NCBI GenBank assembly: GCA_019359445.1
Contig: JAHHHJ010000026.1
Span: forward strand, 26,542 to 90,541
DNA length: 64,000 nucleotides
Source of the DNA: Kastovskya adunca ATA6-11-RM4
GTDB taxonomy: Bacteria; Cyanobacteriota; Cyanobacteriia; Cyanobacteriales; Coleofasciculaceae
Reading direction: 5' to 3'
Of the stretch, positions 1 to 8,500 are shown piece after piece (the stretch's first letter is position 1; every line of letters begins with the position of its first letter). The notes below the pieces were generated by a model. That model saw only the letters and a list, made by a program, of their open reading frames with translations, was not told the origin of the DNA and searched no databases. The position numbers were made by a program, and so were the translations under genes.

Positions 1-2463
1 GAAGGAAGAAGCCCAGAGAAAAGGACGCCGCGACGCCGAGAATTTTCACGGAATTCCTCCGCTAAAGGCAGCACACTACTAGCAGACAGGAAGAGTTCAG
101 AGGCGGTATCTCCCGATTCCGCACTAGAGTTAATTTTGAAAATTTTAGTGGGTTCGGGTTTAGTCTTTCGCCTCCCCGATGAACCACAAGACCGCTATCA
201 ACTCGTTCACGACTACCTCGTTGCACCGATTCGTCAAACTTATCAGCGACGCGTGCAACGAGCGATCGCTGCCCAGCTCAAAAGTCAGGACATGGCGCTT
301 TTGCGGGTGCGCCGCCAGCACCTATACGCTGTGATGGTGGGGGTGACGATGGCAATTTTAGCGGCGGCGGTGGGGGGCTTGGCATGGCGAACGGAAATGC
401 AAAAACGCTTTACTAGCAATCTCTTGACAAATGCCCAACTTACTGGATTAAGTGCTTCCTCCGAAGCCCTATTTGCCTCCCATAAGGAATTTGACGCCCT
501 CTTAGAAGCCACCAGAGCTGCCAAACGCCTGCAAGAGGCAACCACCGTGGAACCCTACACTCGGCTTCAGGTACTCACTGCTTTTGAACAAGCCATTTAT
601 GGGGTAAAAGAGCGCAATCGCCTAGAAGGACATAGCGATGTGGTCTGGAATGTTAGTTTCTCCAAAGATGGTCAGGCGATCGCCTCTGCCAGTCGCGACA
701 AAACGATCCGGTTGTGGCGTCCCGATGGCACCTTGTTCAACGTCCTCAAGGGTCACGAAGAGAGCGTGACTAGTGCAGTGTTCAGTCCTAACGGACAACT
801 GCTTGCCTCCGGTAGTTGGGATCGGACAGTCAGAATCTGGCATCTTGATGGGACAGGAGTCCAGGTTTTGCGCGGTCACAAAGGTTATGTCTATGATGTG
901 AGCTTTAGCCCCAATGGACGCTGGATTGCCTCGGCATCGGGGGATGGCACAATCAAGCTCTGGACATCAGAGGGCAAACTGGTCAAAACCTGGTTTGCTC
1001 ACCAGGGAATCGTCACGTCCGTCAGCTTCAGTCCGGATAGTCAGCGACTGGCGTCTGCTAGCGAGGACAAGACGGTGAAGCTATGGACGCTCAAGGGGCA
1101 TCGCCTGCAAACCCTGACGGGTCATCACGGAAAAATCAGTGCGGTAAAGTTTAGTCCTGATGGTCAGCGGCTTGCCTCCGCCAGCGATGACCGGACAGTC
1201 AAGCTGTGGAAAACTGACAGCAAAGGAGTGACTCGTCTTGAGAGAACCTTATCGGGACATCAAGGTTGGGTGTTTGATGTCGCCTTCAGTCCTGATGGTA
1301 AAGCGATCGCTTCAGCCAGTGATGACAACACCGTTAAACTCTGGCACAACGACGGCAAACTGGTCAAAACCTTTGACGGACACAGCGATGGTGTTACTGG
1401 CGTTAGTTTTAGCCCCGATGGTCAGGTGCTGGCTTCTGCTAGTTTCGACAAAACCATTAAGCTGTGGGGACGTCATGACCAGTCCCGTTTAATTTTACGC
1501 GGACATCATGATGAGGTCAGGTCAGTGGCGCTTTCGAGGGATGGTCAATTAATTGCTTCGGCGGGAAATGACAAAACCATCAAACTCTGGACTCGCACGG
1601 GTAAACTTTTGGCAACGTTGCAGGGACACACAGAACGCATCTACAGTGTCGTATTTTCGCCGGATTCCCAGTATCTGGCATCTGCTAGTCGCGATGGTAC
1701 GGTAAGGCTTTGGCAGCGAGATGGCACATTGATCAAGACGCTGCAAGGGCATAAAGATTGGGTGTTGGATGTCAGCTTTAGTGCGGATTCCCAGTATCTA
1801 GCATCAGCGAGTCGTGACCACACCATTAAGCTTTGGCGGCGAGATGGTCGGTTGATTAAAACCCTCAAAGATCATAGCGATCGCGTCAATGCGGTTAGCT
1901 TTAGTCCCGATGGGCAGTACTTGGCTTCTGCTAGCGATGACAATACGGTCAAACTTTGGACGGCTGACGGTACCTTACTCAAAACCCTCAAAGGTCACAG
2001 TAATTGGGTATTGGATGTGAACTTTAGCCCAGACTCTCAGCGCCTTGCCTCCGCCAGCTATGACAATACCGTCAAGATCTGGAATCGTGATGGGATAGAA
2101 TTAAAAACCCTCAAAGGTCACAGTGATAGTGTCGCTAAAGTCCGTTTTAGCCCCAGTGGGAAGATCCTGGCAACTACAAGTTGGGATAACCGAGTGCAAC
2201 TCTGGCGGTTAGACGATACATTGGTTAAAACGTTAGAAGGGCACAAGGCACGAGTAATCGGCATCAGTTGGAGCAACGATGCCCAGACCTTGGTAAGTGC
2301 TAGTCAAGATCATACAGTGATTGTGTGGAACTGGAATTTAGATCAGCTTCTGAGTAAAAGTTGCTACTGGCTACAGGATTATTTACAAACTAATCCCAAA
2401 GTTAGACCAAGCGATCGCTATCTTTGTACTCAAATTGATGGAGGAAAAAAGACAGAAAATTGA
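1..2463 (+). CDS. WD40-repeat protein, C-terminal part of a probable STAND NTPase (partial at left edge)
   Basis: The frame is open from base 1 with no stop, so the gene starts outside the window; the TTG at 136 is internal. In-window residues 1-45 are a basic, low-complexity linker. About residues 46-80 resemble the short conserved segment that follows the NTPase domain in cyanobacterial STAND-WD40 proteins (LVHDYLVAPIRQ). A hydrophobic segment at about 107-130 is a likely membrane span. Then come 14 WD40 repeats with GH and LW landmarks (for example SFSPDGQYLASAS), enough for two seven-bladed propellers. WD40 propellers bind other proteins; a signalling or scaffold role is inferred. The NTPase domain is expected upstream but not seen. 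Two hairpins (2508-2521 and 2525-2546) follow the stop. Confidence 0.9.
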   Translation, partial: EGRSPEKRTPRRREFSRNSSAKGSTLLADRKSSEAVSPDSALELILKILVGSGLVFRLPDEPQDRYQLVHDYLVAPIRQTYQRRVQRAIAAQLKSQDMALLRVRRQHLYAVMVGVTMAILAAAVGGLAWRTEMQKRFTSNLLTNAQLTGLSASSEALFASHKEFDALLEATRAAKRLQEATTVEPYTRLQVLTAFEQAIYGVKERNRLEGHSDVVWNVSFSKDGQAIASASRDKTIRLWRPDGTLFNVLKGHEESVTSAVFSPNGQLLASGSWDRTVRIWHLDGTGVQVLRGHKGYVYDVSFSPNGRWIASASGDGTIKLWTSEGKLVKTWFAHQGIVTSVSFSPDSQRLASASEDKTVKLWTLKGHRLQTLTGHHGKISAVKFSPDGQRLASASDDRTVKLWKTDSKGVTRLERTLSGHQGWVFDVAFSPDGKAIASASDDNTVKLWHNDGKLVKTFDGHSDGVTGVSFSPDGQVLASASFDKTIKLWGRHDQSRLILRGHHDEVRSVALSRDGQLIASAGNDKTIKLWTRTGKLLATLQGHTERIYSVVFSPDSQYLASASRDGTVRLWQRDGTLIKTLQGHKDWVLDVSFSADSQYLASASRDHTIKLWRRDGRLIKTLKDHSDRVNAVSFSPDGQYLASASDDNTVKLWTADGTLLKTLKGHSNWVLDVNFSPDSQRLASASYDNTVKIWNRDGIELKTLKGHSDSVAKVRFSPSGKILATTSWDNRVQLWRLDDTLVKTLEGHKARVIGISWSNDAQTLVSASQDHTVIVWNWNLDQLLSKSCYWLQDYLQTNPKVRPSDRYLCTQIDGGKKTEN

Positions 2464-2638
2464 AAAGAATTAAAATTTAATTAGCAACGTAGTCAAATTG
2501 CAAAAAACCGGATCTTTCCGGATTATAGGCAACTTTTACTGCCTATGCAGAATAGGCGACAACGCTTCCTAACACTTGCCTGTGTTAGAGTGAGCGTGAT
2601 TCCTTTGCAGTAGTATTCCTCCGGCTTGTGAAAGAATT

Positions 2639-3952
2639 ATGGTAATAACAAAGCGTGGTATTGTTCTCGGTGCGACAGCCGTAATGTTAACGACGGTTGC
2701 TGTTACGGGCGTTGGTATTCATCATGGGACTCAAAGTCAAGCATTTTTTCGTGAAAGCCCAAAAGAGTTAGTTGATGAAGTTTGGCAAATTATTGACCGT
2801 CAGTACGTTGATGCCACGTTTAACCAGGTAGATTGGCAAGCGGTTCGCAACGACTATCTCAACCGCTCTTACACCAGCAAAGAACAAGCCTACGTAGCCG
2901 TGCGGGAAATGCTGGAGAAATTGGAGGACCCCTACACGCGGTTCATGAGCCCCGAAGAGTTCAAGAACATGCAAATTGATACCTCTGGGGAACTAACGGG
3001 TGTAGGTATCCAGTTAGCTCAAGATGAGGAAACGAAAAAACTGACGGTGATTGCACCGATTGAAGATACCCCCGCCTCCAAAGCCGGGATACTCGCAAAA
3101 GATATCATTATCCAAATTGACGGCAAAAGTACCGAAGGCATGGATGTGAATGATGCCGTACTACTAATTCGGGGCGAAGAAGGAAGTAGCGTCAACCTGA
3201 AGATTCAGCGAGGAAAGCAGGAACTCGACTTTGACCTGATGCGGGCACGCATTGAAATTCACCCGGTACGCTACAACGTGCAGAATTCGCCCACGGGTAA
3301 AGTTGGCTACATTCGCCTCAATCAATTCAGTGCCAACGCTGCTCAGGAGATGCGCGATGCGATTAAGGCGTTAGAAAAGCAGCAGGTAAATGGCTACGTT
3401 CTAGACCTGCGCTCCAATCCTGGCGGCTTACTGTACTCCAGCATTGAAATTGCCCGGATGTGGATGGATGAAGGCGCAATTGTCTCCACGGTTGACCGCC
3501 AGGGAGAATCAGACCGCCAGCAAGCGAACAACCGCGCCCTAACCGACAAACCCCTCGTCGTACTCGTCGATGGCGGTTCTGCCAGTGCCAGCGAAATTCT
3601 CTCTGGGGCATTGCAGGATAACAAACGCGCTACCTTAGTCGGCACCAAGACCTTTGGTAAAGGTTTAGTGCAGTCGGTACGCGGCTTAGGCGATGGCTCC
3701 GGTTTGGCAGTAACTATCGCTAAATACCTCACTCCCGACGGTACCGATATCAATAAATTGGGTATTGCTCCGGATGTGACGCTCGAACTGAGCGAAGAAC
3801 AGCAAAAAGAGTTACTGGCAGACCGCACCCAAGTCGGCACCCTCCAAGACCCGCAGTTTTCTAAAGCTATCGATGTCTTAGGCAAAGAAATCGCTGGTCA
3901 ACGTCGCGACACTCAGGCAGGAGCGATCGCTGTTCCGGCTGTCCCTCAATAA
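2639..3952 (+). CDS. ctpC: Carboxyl-terminal processing peptidase, S41 family (CtpC-like)
   Basis: Serine endopeptidase of 437 residues that cleaves proteins near their C terminus in the periplasm or lumen. An N-terminal hydrophobic stretch (about residues 8-27) is a signal peptide or anchor. A PDZ domain lies at about 100-195 (GVGIQLAQDE, then the APIEDTPASKAGI loop). The S41 core follows, with DLRSNPGG, the nucleophile region GSASASEILSGAL and the Lys region GTKTFGKGLVQ, so the Ser-Lys dyad is present. Cyanobacteria carry CtpA, CtpB and CtpC; CtpA matures photosystem II D1. Assignment to CtpC rests on remembered similarity of the N terminus and is less certain than the family. The ATG at 2639 directly precedes the signal peptide. 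A terminator follows. Confidence 0.88.
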   Translation: MVITKRGIVLGATAVMLTTVAVTGVGIHHGTQSQAFFRESPKELVDEVWQIIDRQYVDATFNQVDWQAVRNDYLNRSYTSKEQAYVAVREMLEKLEDPYTRFMSPEEFKNMQIDTSGELTGVGIQLAQDEETKKLTVIAPIEDTPASKAGILAKDIIIQIDGKSTEGMDVNDAVLLIRGEEGSSVNLKIQRGKQELDFDLMRARIEIHPVRYNVQNSPTGKVGYIRLNQFSANAAQEMRDAIKALEKQQVNGYVLDLRSNPGGLLYSSIEIARMWMDEGAIVSTVDRQGESDRQQANNRALTDKPLVVLVDGGSASASEILSGALQDNKRATLVGTKTFGKGLVQSVRGLGDGSGLAVTIAKYLTPDGTDINKLGIAPDVTLELSEEQQKELLADRTQVGTLQDPQFSKAIDVLGKEIAGQRRDTQAGAIAVPAVPQ

Positions 3953-3958
3953 AGATAG

Positions 3959-3983
3959 GCAAAAGTCAGAGTGTGACTTTTGC
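3959..3983. terminator. Bidirectional intrinsic terminator between convergent genes
   Basis: Perfect 10-bp inverted repeat GCAAAAGTCA / TGACTTTTGC with a 5-base loop (3969-3973), between the stop of the ctpC-like gene and the stop of the convergent small gene. The A- and T-runs sit inside the arms, so it can serve both directions. Confidence 0.65.
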
Positions 3984-3993
3984 TAAGCCCTCG

Positions 3994-4182
3994 TTAAACG
4001 GGTTGACACTTGCCCGCACGGATCAAACCGACCCGGCGGGCGATCGCTTCTCCTTGAGAGGCAAAGGGCCCCCATCGCTCCACAAATGCTGATTCATTCT
4101 CCCCAACCACCAACTCGCTGGGGAGAATTTCACAAGAACCTTCAGGATGCTTGACAATATACCAAGTTTGTGTGGCGTCCAT
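3994..4182 (-). CDS. Small conserved protein, function unknown
   Basis: Codes for 62 residues starting MDATQTWYIVKHPEG and ending in a basic tail. The composition is protein-like, with a W/Y-rich N-terminal beta segment and an Ala/Arg helix (EAIARRVGLIRAGKC). It looks like the small single-domain proteins common in cyanobacteria. I recognise no catalytic motif. It has its own ATG and lies convergent to the ctpC-like gene across a terminator. The downstream neighbour in the same direction is the EF-G remnant; whether they were ever co-transcribed is unknown. Confidence 0.6.
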   Translation of the reverse strand: MDATQTWYIVKHPEGSCEILPSELVVGENESAFVERWGPFASQGEAIARRVGLIRAGKCQPV

Positions 4183-4238
4183 AAATCAGTCGGGTGGTAG
4201 GTTACGGCTCCACCTAACCTACCCTACCACTCACCGAC

Positions 4239-4640
4239 TCAGGACTCAGCACTACTTTCAGCCATTGCCAGCACCTGCTCAGCTAACTTGTTGGGCACTT
4301 CTTGGAGATGGTCGTGCTTCCACTGGAAAAAACCAGTTCCCAAGGTGAGCGATCGCAACTCGACAATAAAGTCGTGCATCTCTGCTTGGGGAAGATAACC
4401 CGAAACACAATCCCAACCCCGCCAGTCAGAACGTCCTTCGTAGCCCAAAATTTGCCCCCGGCGTCCTGTAATCAACTGCAAAACCTTGGAGGTAAATTCC
4501 GTAGGCGTACAGACCTGAATCGACATAATCGGTTCTAGGAGAGTTGGCTCGCAATTGAGCATCCCTTCAGTCATTGCTAGCCGCGCCGCCTGCTTAAAGG
4601 CTTGTTCGGAACTATCGACGGAGTGGTAAGAACCATTATT
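4239..4640 (-). pseudogene. C-terminal fragment of an EF-G-like translation factor gene, cut by a TnpB element
   Basis: The frame from about 4640 down to the stop at 4239 encodes NGSYHSVDSSEQAFKQ, then LLEPIMSIQV and RRGQILGYEGR, then a C-terminal helix. These are conserved landmarks of EF-G domains IV and V. The open frame extends upstream to 4685 only because it reads through the mobile-element end (residues MKRKESPCVHAGEYV), which is not EF-G sequence. The N-terminal fragment of the same gene is at 6131-6817. Roughly 310 residues (end of the G domain, domains II-III, start of IV) are missing. The fragment has no start of its own and is probably non-functional. The essential EF-G is presumably elsewhere; this paralogue type has a divergent N terminus. 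Confidence 0.85.
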
Positions 4641-4790
4641 GACATACTCCCCGGCGTGAACGCACGGGGATTCTTTACGCTTCAATGACTGATGCTACCG
4701 AGGTAGTCTTACTCTGTCTCGACGTACATTTAGAGTCGTGCCGATGCCCCATGCCGACTTCTCGACAGGCTCGAAGCGACGCTTTTTCTA
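4622..4790 (-). ncRNA. Predicted omega RNA region of the TnpB element (tnpB 3' end, right-end hairpin, guide)
   Basis: In characterised IS200/IS605 elements the guide RNA of TnpB is made from the 3' end of tnpB plus the right end, and its guide is the flanking host DNA. Here the right-end stem is TCCCCGGCG (4648-4656) with CGC-A-CGGGGA (4661-4670), a 9-bp stem with one bulge and a 4-base TGAA loop. The element then ends in TCAA, and minus-strand bases from about 4639 to 4622 would be the guide. They lie in the EF-G C-terminal fragment. The 5' limit given is only a guess. This is inferred from the family; there is no expression evidence. Confidence 0.35.
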
Positions 4791-5859
4791 TATTTACCGA
4801 TGCGTTCTCATCCCTGTCGTGTTCAACGCCACAACTTAAGCAGAGTATTGAACGAACAGACAAATCAATCTTGCCCCAGTTGAACCCGCATTCAGAACAA
4901 ACCTGACTGGTTGGTTCCCATCGACTAATGACCGCAAACTTGCGTCCATACTTCTCAGACTTGGCTTCAACCAAAACCCTGAAATCTCTCCAGCCTTGCT
5001 GACTAATTACTCTAGAAAGTTTACGATTTTTAACCATCCCTGACACATTCAAATCTTCCAAGACGATAGTTTGGTTTTCACTAACGATTTTGGTTGACAG
5101 TTTGTGCAAAAAGTCTTTGCGGATATCTGCAATTTTGTTGTGAGCCTTAGCTATCCGAATCCTGGTTTTGTACCTCCTGTTCGAGTCTTTTTGTTGACGG
5201 GCTAACTTACGCTGAAGTTTACGCACCTTACGGTCTAGTGCTTTATAGCAAGGACTGACAGCTATTTCACCGTTACTCATCACAGCAAAAGTCCTAATAC
5301 CCAAGTCAATGCCGATACTTTGGTTCTTGGCACCAATACTGACTGGTTCAACTTCTACGACAAAACTCAAGAAATAACGGTTAGCACAGTCCTTAATAAC
5401 AGTTACAGAGCTAGGGTTTGCAGGTAGTTTTCTTGACCAGATAGGCTTAACAACACCTATCTTTGCAAGATAAACGCCTTCACCTTTAATAGAGAAACCC
5501 CCAATCCTGAACCGTGCCGACTGGCTATTAATCCGTTTCTTAAATTTAGGATAACCAACTTTTCTGCTTTTTCTCTTGCCTTTGCAGGAATCGAAGAAGT
5601 TCTTGAAAGCTACTTCTAGATCGGCTACTGACTGCTGTAATGGGATGTTTGACACTTCACTAAGCCAAGATCGTTCTTCAGTCTTTTTTGCCTGAGTGAT
5701 AACTATCTTTTGGAGTTCAGCAGATTTAGGTTTCTTTTCAGATTGTTTACAGATTGCAAGAGCATCGTTGTATACACATCTACAACAGCCGAACAACCGA
5801 GCCAAGCTCTGCTGCTGTTGGTCTGTTGGGTAAAAACGATACTGGTATCTTGCTTTCAT
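4675..5859 (-). CDS. tnpB: RNA-guided endonuclease TnpB (IS200/IS605 family)
   Basis: Codes for 394 residues, full length for the family. The N terminus (MKARYQYRFYPTDQQQQ) is the usual TnpB/OrfB start. The RuvC-like active site is complete: D185 (SIGIDLGIRT), E268 (IVLEDLNVSGM) and D350 (HDRDENAS). The zinc ribbon has CSEC (321-324) and CLSC (340-343). A basic helical region (about 205-245) fits nucleic-acid binding. TnpB proteins are RNA-guided DNA nucleases that help retain the element. The catalytic residues suggest an active enzyme, but no tnpA is present. A divergent small RHH-like gene starts 58 bp from its start codon, so the two share a promoter region at 5860-5917. Confidence 0.93.
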   Translation of the reverse strand: MKARYQYRFYPTDQQQQSLARLFGCCRCVYNDALAICKQSEKKPKSAELQKIVITQAKKTEERSWLSEVSNIPLQQSVADLEVAFKNFFDSCKGKRKSRKVGYPKFKKRINSQSARFRIGGFSIKGEGVYLAKIGVVKPIWSRKLPANPSSVTVIKDCANRYFLSFVVEVEPVSIGAKNQSIGIDLGIRTFAVMSNGEIAVSPCYKALDRKVRKLQRKLARQQKDSNRRYKTRIRIAKAHNKIADIRKDFLHKLSTKIVSENQTIVLEDLNVSGMVKNRKLSRVISQQGWRDFRVLVEAKSEKYGRKFAVISRWEPTSQVCSECGFNWGKIDLSVRSILCLSCGVEHDRDENASVNIEKASLRACREVGMGHRHDSKCTSRQSKTTSVASVIEA

Positions 5860-5917
5860 TTTCCAATCCTCCTGTTACCATTATCCTAGATGTATACCCA
5901 CTTGTTTGTACATTTTT

Positions 5918-6064
5918 ATGAAAACAGAAAAAATTTATATTAGATTAACCGAATACGAAAAGCGGCAACTTGAAAAAGAAGCCGCAAGTCGTGGAATGAC
6001 TAAATCTGAACTGATTAGAACTTTAATTGCCCGTTTTCCAAAGCCTAATAAAAAGCCGTCCTAG
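5918..6064 (+). CDS. Small ribbon-helix-helix-like protein divergent from tnpB
   Basis: ATG at 5918, stop TAG at 6062-6064, 48 residues. The sequence starts MKTEKIYIRLTEYEKRQLEK, a beta strand then a helix, followed by AASRGMTKSELIRTLIARF, a turn then a second helix. That order and spacing match a ribbon-helix-helix (CopG/MobC-like) DNA-binding fold. It is transcribed away from tnpB across a 58-bp gap and lies inside the element. A role as repressor of the divergent tnpB promoter is plausible but inferred. Small genes of this kind beside cyanobacterial tnpB are familiar to me, though I cannot confirm this by search. Confidence 0.65.
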   Translation: MKTEKIYIRLTEYEKRQLEKEAASRGMTKSELIRTLIARFPKPNKKPS

Positions 6065-6081
6065 TGGTCACTGAGCTGCCT

Positions 6082-6120
6082 GCCCTGAGCTTGTCGAAGG
6101 GTCGAAGTGAAGGACAGGGC
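6082..6120. repeat. REP-like inverted repeat near the left end of the TnpB element
   Basis: GCCCTG (6082-6087) and CAGGGC (6115-6120) can pair around a loop holding GAGCTTGTCGAAGG, a sequence type often seen in bacterial REP-like palindromes. It lies between the RHH-like gene and the resumption of EF-G homology, so it may be the element's left end or a separate repeat insertion. Confidence 0.4.
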
Positions 6121-6130
6121 TTGTATCCCA

Positions 6131-6817
6131 TTATTTTCGGTCAAAGTCGGCTAGAGTTTCTAGCATTTCGGCGCGAGCCGCGTGCTCTTGCTCTTTTAAC
6201 TCTTCTGGTAATAGTACGGGGTCTGCTGGCGCGTGAGCGTGGTAGTGATAAGCCTGTTCGCTGACTAAATCAATAAAACCAATCAGGTGTTCCCCTTTAC
6301 CAATCGGGTACTGGTGCGGGATTAAAGGACGGCTGGAAACAGCTTTGAGGGCATCCAAAATTTCCCGGTAGGAAAGACCGCAGGTATCATCCATACAGGA
6401 GAAGCGATCCATCTTATTGATAAAGACCAGGTGGGGAATTTCCCAATCATCCAGGAATTTAAATAGCGGTGATAAAGTGAGGACGCGGTCAATTATCGGC
6501 TCGCAAACGACAACGACGGCATCAACCCCAATTAAAGCGTTGTAGGTTTCTTGAGCAAATTCAACCGAGCCAGGACAGTCTAAAAAATTAAAGCGAATAC
6601 CAAGATATTCGGTACTCGCTGCGGTGACTTCTACACTCATGGAGCGATCGCGGGCTTCGGTGGCACTATCACCTACCGTATTACCCTCCTTGATGCTACC
6701 TTTACGAGAAACTGCCCCAGTCACAGACAATAAGCTTTCGAGCAATGTGGTTTTACCACTGCCATAAGGCCCAACAATTGCGACATTCCGGATGCCGGAT
6801 AGAACTTTTTCATTCAT
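6131..6817 (-). pseudogene. N-terminal fragment of an EF-G-like translation factor gene
   Basis: The frame starts at an ATG (6817) and gives 228 residues with the EF-G GTPase landmarks: P-loop GPYGSGKTT near the N terminus, LDCPGSVEF (G3) and FINKMDRF (G4), then SRPLIPHQYPIGKG. It stops just after ETLADFDRK, where intact relatives continue into the rest of the G domain and domain II. The downstream part is missing until the C-terminal fragment at 4239-4640. The remaining polypeptide would lack tRNA-mimic domains III-V and could not work as a translocase. A truncated GTPase could be made if transcribed. This is a divergent EF-G paralogue, so its loss should not be lethal. Confidence 0.85.
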
Positions 6818-7228
6818 AATTCACCCCCAAAATTGATAAGGAGTTCAAGGAAATTGACAATTTGGGTAAATCAAGAGATTTACTTTCCCCTCCGTTACCC
6901 TGTGGGCTTACGCAGAAAACTCTGATTGTTCTTTAGTGGCGGCGAGAAAATTGGGAAAGGATGCCTGTTTGGTTTTGAATGGGTTTTGTGGCGATCCCTT
7001 CTGGGGTTTTGCTACTATCTTGCCTCCACCCCTGATTCGTATTACTTAACTACGTAAGTCCTAACTGTGCCAATTCAGTTGAGTTGCGAAACTAGAAACG
7101 AACTTAATCGTCTTAACTTTTGAGAGTAGCGCGTTCTGAGGGGATGAAACAATACTTGCAATGTCTTGTAAGGGAAAGTCCTATAAAAGTTAAGTAACAC
7201 TACTTTCTATAAATGATTTCTAACTTTT
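6818..7228. other. Intergenic region between divergent genes, no gene seen
   Basis: The 411 bases separate the EF-G fragment (minus) from a TPR gene (plus), so both promoters should lie here. I see a partial palindrome around ACTTAACTACGTAAGT (about 7045-7060) and no convincing RNA gene or open frame. Confidence 0.5.
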
Positions 7229-8260
7229 ATGAATCTAAGCAACAGTTGCAAACGAATTTGTTTCAAAACTTCTGGCGATTGGCAAAGTGGAAAGTGGGGA
7301 GATGAGGAGATGGGGATAATCTATTTCATTCTTAATCCTTCCTCTCCTGCACCCCTACTCAGAGCGTTGTGGCTAACAATTAGCTTGAGTGTATTGGGGC
7401 TGTGGGGAGTGGGAACGCCAATCATGGCTCAAACCCCCAGCACGCTTCAAATCGCCCAATCTTTGCCGAGACTGACACCAACTACTCCAGCCGCCGCCGA
7501 TCAGCTCAATCAGGGAATTCAGCTTGTGCAGCAAGGCAAAATCCCCGAAGCGATCGCCGCCTTTCAACAAGCCTCCCGACTCAACCCCAAACTCGCTCCC
7601 GCCCACTACAACTTAGGATTAGCCTTGCGGCAAATTGGACAGTTGCAACCTGCGGCTGATGCGTTTTACCAGGCAATCCAAGCTGATCCAGATTTTGCCA
7701 TTGCCTATGCTAATTTAGGGGCTGCCTTACTCGAAGGAAATAACTTACCCCAGGCAAAAGATTACCTAGAACGGGCACTCGAACTCGACTCTACCTCTGG
7801 CATTGCTCACTACAACCTGGGTTTAGTACTGGCTCAACAAGGAGAAGTGGACAACGCGATCGCTGCCTTTGGGCGTGCCATCCCGTTGAGTAGCAATGCT
7901 CCTGAACCGTCCTACCACTTAGGGTTAGCCTATCTGCAACAGGGCAAAATTGAAGAGGCGAAAAAGGCATTTCAACGAGCGGTGAAAATCAGCCCTAAAT
8001 ACCCCGAAGCTCACTACAACTTAGGCACCATTCTATTTAACCAGGGAGACTTAAACGCTGCCCTAGAAGCCTTCCGTCAATCAGCCGCCGCCAATCCCAA
8101 CTACGCCAATGCTTACTATGGTGCAGCTTTAACCTTTATCAAACAGAACCGCTACAGCGATGCTCAACAAGTATTGCAATATGCCAAAAACCTCTATACC
8201 TCTCAAGGTAATACCCAGTGGGCAATAAAGGCAGAACAACTGCTTGAACAAGTGCGCTAA
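7229..8260 (+). CDS. Exported TPR-repeat protein
   Basis: At least seven tetratricopeptide repeats (for example NQGIQLVQQGKIPEAIAAFQ and AHYNLGLALRQIGQLQPAAD) occupy residues from about 90 to the end. A hydrophobic segment ending in TPIMAQ (about residues 46-67) looks like a signal peptide. The start is uncertain. The first ATG (7229) puts about 45 residues before the signal core, including a stretch encoded by the purine-rich GGGGAGATGAGGAGATGGGG repeat, so ATG 7310 or a TTG near 7365 may be the real start. TPR proteins are protein-protein adaptors; the periplasmic location is inferred and the partner is unknown. Confidence 0.85.
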   Translation: MNLSNSCKRICFKTSGDWQSGKWGDEEMGIIYFILNPSSPAPLLRALWLTISLSVLGLWGVGTPIMAQTPSTLQIAQSLPRLTPTTPAAADQLNQGIQLVQQGKIPEAIAAFQQASRLNPKLAPAHYNLGLALRQIGQLQPAADAFYQAIQADPDFAIAYANLGAALLEGNNLPQAKDYLERALELDSTSGIAHYNLGLVLAQQGEVDNAIAAFGRAIPLSSNAPEPSYHLGLAYLQQGKIEEAKKAFQRAVKISPKYPEAHYNLGTILFNQGDLNAALEAFRQSAAANPNYANAYYGAALTFIKQNRYSDAQQVLQYAKNLYTSQGNTQWAIKAEQLLEQVR

Positions 8261-8500
8261 GGCGATCGCGCTCTCCAACCCTCTCCCTATACAAAGGCTT
8301 ACAGAGAACGCCCCCATCTCCTAACCCCTTCTCCCGCCATCGAGAGCAGGAAAATCTGTGAAAATTGCTGTAAGTGGAAAGTACAACAGCACAATGGAAG
8401 TGAAAAACCTGTAATACACTGGAAGCGCATCCTAGCAAACCAGAAAGCATAACGGCTAATGGTTCTATCGACATGCAGCGCTTAAAATTGGAGTTTCCCG

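Larger units (their letters stand above)
4641..6125 (-). mobile_element. IS200/IS605-type element carrying tnpB and a small RHH-like gene, without tnpA
   Basis: A segment of about 1.5 kb sits between two EF-G fragments. It holds tnpB on the minus strand and a divergent 48-codon gene, and no Y1 transposase (tnpA). The right end, 3' of tnpB, carries an imperfect palindrome at 4648-4670, typical of subterminal hairpins in this superfamily, followed by TCAA at the junction with EF-G sequence. The left end is placed at about 6120-6130, where EF-G homology resumes; the exact boundary is uncertain. Without tnpA it would need a transposase supplied in trans. The flanking gene has lost its middle, so this is insertion plus deletion rather than a simple insertion. 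Confidence 0.75.

Noticed and set aside
136..138. TTG start for the WD40 protein
   Set aside because: The frame is open to base 1 and relatives continue upstream, so this TTG is internal.
3394..3885. 163-residue frame antisense to the ctpC-like gene
   Set aside because: It is a reverse-strand shadow of a strongly conserved protease gene.
5860..6130. Missing tnpA gene in the TnpB element
   Set aside because: I looked for a Y1 transposase in this segment on both strands and found only the 48-codon RHH-like gene.
6064..6264. 66-residue plus-strand frame after the RHH-like gene
   Set aside because: It crosses a repeat and is antisense to the EF-G fragment.
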